NCBI GenBank assembly: GCA_012841675.1 | Contig: DUUG01000235.1 | Location: 1-8,820 of the forward strand | Length of the DNA stretch: 8,820 nucleotides | Origin: Clostridiales bacterium | Lineage (GTDB): Bacteria > Bacillota > Clostridia > Oscillospirales > QAMX01 | Direction of reading: 5' to 3' | Shown here: one piece after another, positions 6,648 to 8,820 of the stretch | Layout: every line of letters starts with the position of its first letter | Position numbering within the stretch: the first letter of the stretch is position 1 | The notes under the pieces: generated by a model | What the model was told of the DNA's origin: nothing | What the model saw: the letters and a program-made list of their open reading frames with translations, nothing else | Database searches by the model: none | Program-made: the position numbers and the translations under genes

Positions 6648-6655
6648 TATTTGTT

Positions 6656-8803
6656 ATGGGATTAACAAGCCAATCCACCGGCGCAGGGGTATTAGACTTC
6701 GGCAGGTTACATATTTCAAAGGAGACCTCCGAGGATAAGATTGTTGCCCTTGCCGGGAATCCAAATGTAGGAAAAAGTACGGTGTTTAACGAGCTTACCG
6801 GTTTACATCAGCATACGGGAAATTGGCCCGGCAAAACGGTCACTACCGCTTACGGCAAGCATCGAAGCGGAAACGAAACCTATATTCTGGTTGACTTGCC
6901 GGGCACATACTCGCTTATGGCCAACTCTGCCGAGGAGGAGGTTGCCCGCGACTTCATTTGCTTTGGCGGGGCAGATGTGGTTGCCATAGTGGCGGACGCC
7001 ACTTGTTTGGAGAGAAATTTAAATCTCGTGCTTCAGGTAATGGAAATCACGCCGAAGGTGGTTTTATGCGTCAATCTCATGGATGAAGCGCATAAAAAGA
7101 AAATTCGGGTAGACCTTGCAAAGCTGTCATCCTTGCTTGGCATTCCCGTTATCGGCACAAGTGCCCGAAGCGGCAAGGGCCTTGACAAATTGATGGAAAA
7201 AATCAAAGCGCTTTCCGAAGGATTAGAGACAACTCCTTTCCAAACGGAATATGAAAAGGCTGTTGAGCATGCCATTTCCATGGTGAAGCCCCTGCTTATA
7301 GAACGGGGATGCCCTATCAACGCACGCTGGCTGCCCATCAAACTCTTGGAAGGGGACGGGGCTGTAATACAATCCCTACAACAGTACATGCAGTTTGACG
7401 TCATGGAGATGGATATGGTTCTTTCTGCCGTAGAAAAAGCAAAACAGGCCTTGGAGGTAAGCGGTTTTACAAGAGAACAGCTTAAAGATCACATTGCCAC
7501 CAAAATGGTGGAAAACAGCGAGGCCATTGCCAAAAAAGCGGTTACATTTGAAAAGAAAGATTACGCCGAAAGGGACCGGCGGATAGATAAATTTTTGACT
7601 TCAAAGGCAACGGGCATTCCGGTGATGCTGCTGCTTTTGTTTGGCGCCCTTTGGCTTACCATTACAGGGGCCAATTATCCGTCTGCTTTGCTTGCAGAAG
7701 GACTGTTCTGGATAGAAGCCCAACTGGCTCGGTTTTTCGTTTGGATTTCGGCGCCGGCATGGGTCAGTGGACTTCTGGTGGAGGGCGTATACAGAACGCT
7801 TGCTTGGGTTGTGTCTGTCATGCTGCCGCCTATGGCGATTTTCTTTCCGCTGTTTACGCTTTTGGAGGATTCGGGCTACCTGCCCCGCATTGCTTTTAAT
7901 CTAGATAACTATTTCCGAAAAGCCTGTGCCCATGGCAAGCAGGCGCTTACTATGTGCATGGGCTTTGGGTGCAACGCCGCCGGCATTATCGGCTGTCGCA
8001 TTATCGATTCGCCGCGGGAGCGGATGATTGCCATCCTTACCAACAATTTCGTGCCTTGCAACGGGCGGTTTCCGACGCTGATTGCCATTATCACCATGTT
8101 TTTTGCCGGGGCAGTGGGCGGAGCGTTTCGAACGGTCGTATCTACCCTTATGCTCACTGCCGTAATTGTCCTTGGCATTGTCGCCACCATGCTGGTTTCT
8201 AAATTGCTTTCAAAAACCATCCTGAAAGGGATGCCGTCGTCGTTTCACCTGGAGCTTCCGCCGTATCGCCGCCCGCAGATCGGAAAAGTTATCGTTAGAT
8301 CCATTTTCGACCGAACGCTGTTTGTTTTGTCGAGAGCTGTGGCTGTGGCCGCGCCGGCCGGTTTCGTTTTGTGGCTGCTTGCCAATGTGCATGTAGGCGG
8401 CGCGAGCCTGCTTGCCCACAGCACGGGCTTTTTAGACCCGTTTGCAAGACTTCTTGGGCTGGACGGAATCATATTGATGGCCTTTATCCTTGGTTTTCCG
8501 GCCAATGAAATTGTCGTTCCCATTATGATTATGGGGTATATGGCCACGGGGTCTTTGACAGAGATTGCAAACCTTACCGAACTGCGCATGCTGTTTATCA
8601 ACAACGGTTGGACTTGGCTTACGGCCGTCTGTGTCATGCTGTTTTGCCTTATGCATTGGCCGTGCGGCACGACCTGTCTGACCGTTAAAAAAGAAACGCA
8701 GAGTGTAAAATGGACGCTGGTATCGTTTTTGCTTCCTACTGTTATAGGCATGTTGCTTTGTTTTGTCGTGGCAAGTACAGTTAGACTACTGGGGCTTGTG
8801 TAA
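6656..8803 (+). CDS. feoB: FeoB, GTPase-coupled ferrous iron transporter
   Basis: A 715-residue membrane protein that imports Fe(II). A leader of about 25 residues precedes the cytosolic G domain: G1 GNPNVGKST (34-42), G2 threonines near 61-64, G3 DLPG (80-83), G4 NLMD (140-143), G5 SARSGKG (169-175). A helical GDI-like region (about 190-310) follows, then about eight to nine membrane segments from residue 320 onward. Pore elements are visible: the first gate with GFGCNAAG (436-443) and PCNGRFP (467-473), the second gate with GFPANEIVVP (613-622), and the C-terminal HWPCGTTC (667-674). Cys439, Cys468, Cys670 and Cys674 sit at positions where FeoB proteins commonly carry pore cysteines. Gate wording (AAG rather than VPA after GCN) marks a subtype I associate with Clostridia. 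The frame is intact. Some FeoB proteins carry Mn(II), so specificity is open given the MntR-like regulator. The start is ATG 6656, after AGGAG. Confidence 0.97.
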   Translation: MGLTSQSTGAGVLDFGRLHISKETSEDKIVALAGNPNVGKSTVFNELTGLHQHTGNWPGKTVTTAYGKHRSGNETYILVDLPGTYSLMANSAEEEVARDFICFGGADVVAIVADATCLERNLNLVLQVMEITPKVVLCVNLMDEAHKKKIRVDLAKLSSLLGIPVIGTSARSGKGLDKLMEKIKALSEGLETTPFQTEYEKAVEHAISMVKPLLIERGCPINARWLPIKLLEGDGAVIQSLQQYMQFDVMEMDMVLSAVEKAKQALEVSGFTREQLKDHIATKMVENSEAIAKKAVTFEKKDYAERDRRIDKFLTSKATGIPVMLLLLFGALWLTITGANYPSALLAEGLFWIEAQLARFFVWISAPAWVSGLLVEGVYRTLAWVVSVMLPPMAIFFPLFTLLEDSGYLPRIAFNLDNYFRKACAHGKQALTMCMGFGCNAAGIIGCRIIDSPRERMIAILTNNFVPCNGRFPTLIAIITMFFAGAVGGAFRTVVSTLMLTAVIVLGIVATMLVSKLLSKTILKGMPSSFHLELPPYRRPQIGKVIVRSIFDRTLFVLSRAVAVAAPAGFVLWLLANVHVGGASLLAHSTGFLDPFARLLGLDGIILMAFILGFPANEIVVPIMIMGYMATGSLTEIANLTELRMLFINNGWTWLTAVCVMLFCLMHWPCGTTCLTVKKETQSVKWTLVSFLLPTVIGMLLCFVVASTVRLLGLV

Positions 8804-8805
8804 AA

Positions 8806-8820
8806 ATGGGCTGGAGCGAA
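8806..8820 (+). CDS. Possible start of a further short feo-operon gene, cut by the window edge
   Basis: Two bases after the feoB stop, an ATG opens a frame reading MGWSE to the window end. Feo operons of Firmicutes often end with a very short membrane protein, either FeoB-associated Cys-rich or FeoC-like, which makes this placement plausible. The only Shine-Dalgarno candidate is a weak GGGG 11 nt upstream (8791-8794), inside the feoB coding sequence. Five codons cannot identify the product. Confidence 0.3.

Noticed and set aside
6638..6655. Upstream ATG giving six more residues on FeoB
   Set aside because: The AGGAG for ATG 6656 lies inside this segment, and the upstream ATG has no Shine-Dalgarno of its own.
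8245..8751. Open frame of 168 codons on the minus strand opposite feoB
   Set aside because: Antisense to the conserved membrane part of FeoB, with no domain and no ribosome binding site evidence.

Overview
The window looks like chromosomal DNA of a low-to-mid-GC Gram-positive anaerobe, most likely a member of the Clostridia. This is inferred from AAGGAG-type ribosome binding sites, consensus-like sigma-A promoters, an intrinsic terminator with a U tract, and the FeoB subtype (GCNAAG and PCNGRFP gate motifs). Coding density is high. I see no tRNA, rRNA, CRISPR array, insertion sequence or phage gene.

Layout, left to right. (1) A minus-strand gene (32-2686) encodes a one-piece ABC exporter of the MacB/FtsX type: ATPase, then permease with a very large extracytoplasmic domain. 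A 13-bp-period direct repeat overlaps its stop codon. It has its own extended -10 promoter, built on a tandem decamer. (2) An intrinsic terminator (2851-2881) separates it from a minus-strand gene (2899-5613) for a 904-residue multidomain metallophosphoesterase. Its architecture is typical of secreted proteins, yet it has no signal peptide and 19 cysteines. (3) A minus-strand DtxR/MntR-family metalloregulator (5780-6265) retains all six MntR metal ligands. (4) A 104-bp divergent intergenic region holds a 19-bp inverted repeat, the best candidate operator. (5) On the plus strand lie feoA (6370-6603), an intercistronic 10-bp-stem hairpin, and feoB (6656-8803). The last 15 bases may begin a further short feo gene.

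How the genes fit together: the right half is a ferrous-iron (or iron/manganese) uptake operon with its divergent metal-sensing repressor, which probably acts on the 19-bp palindrome between them. The phosphoesterase lies downstream of the regulator in the same orientation, but has its own good promoter; a functional link to metal supply is only an inference. The ABC exporter looks independent. Most of the window is recognisable biology. The points worth a second look are the phosphoesterase architecture, the MntR-type ligand set beside a Feo operon, the palindrome, the feoA-feoB hairpin and the duplicated extended -10 element.
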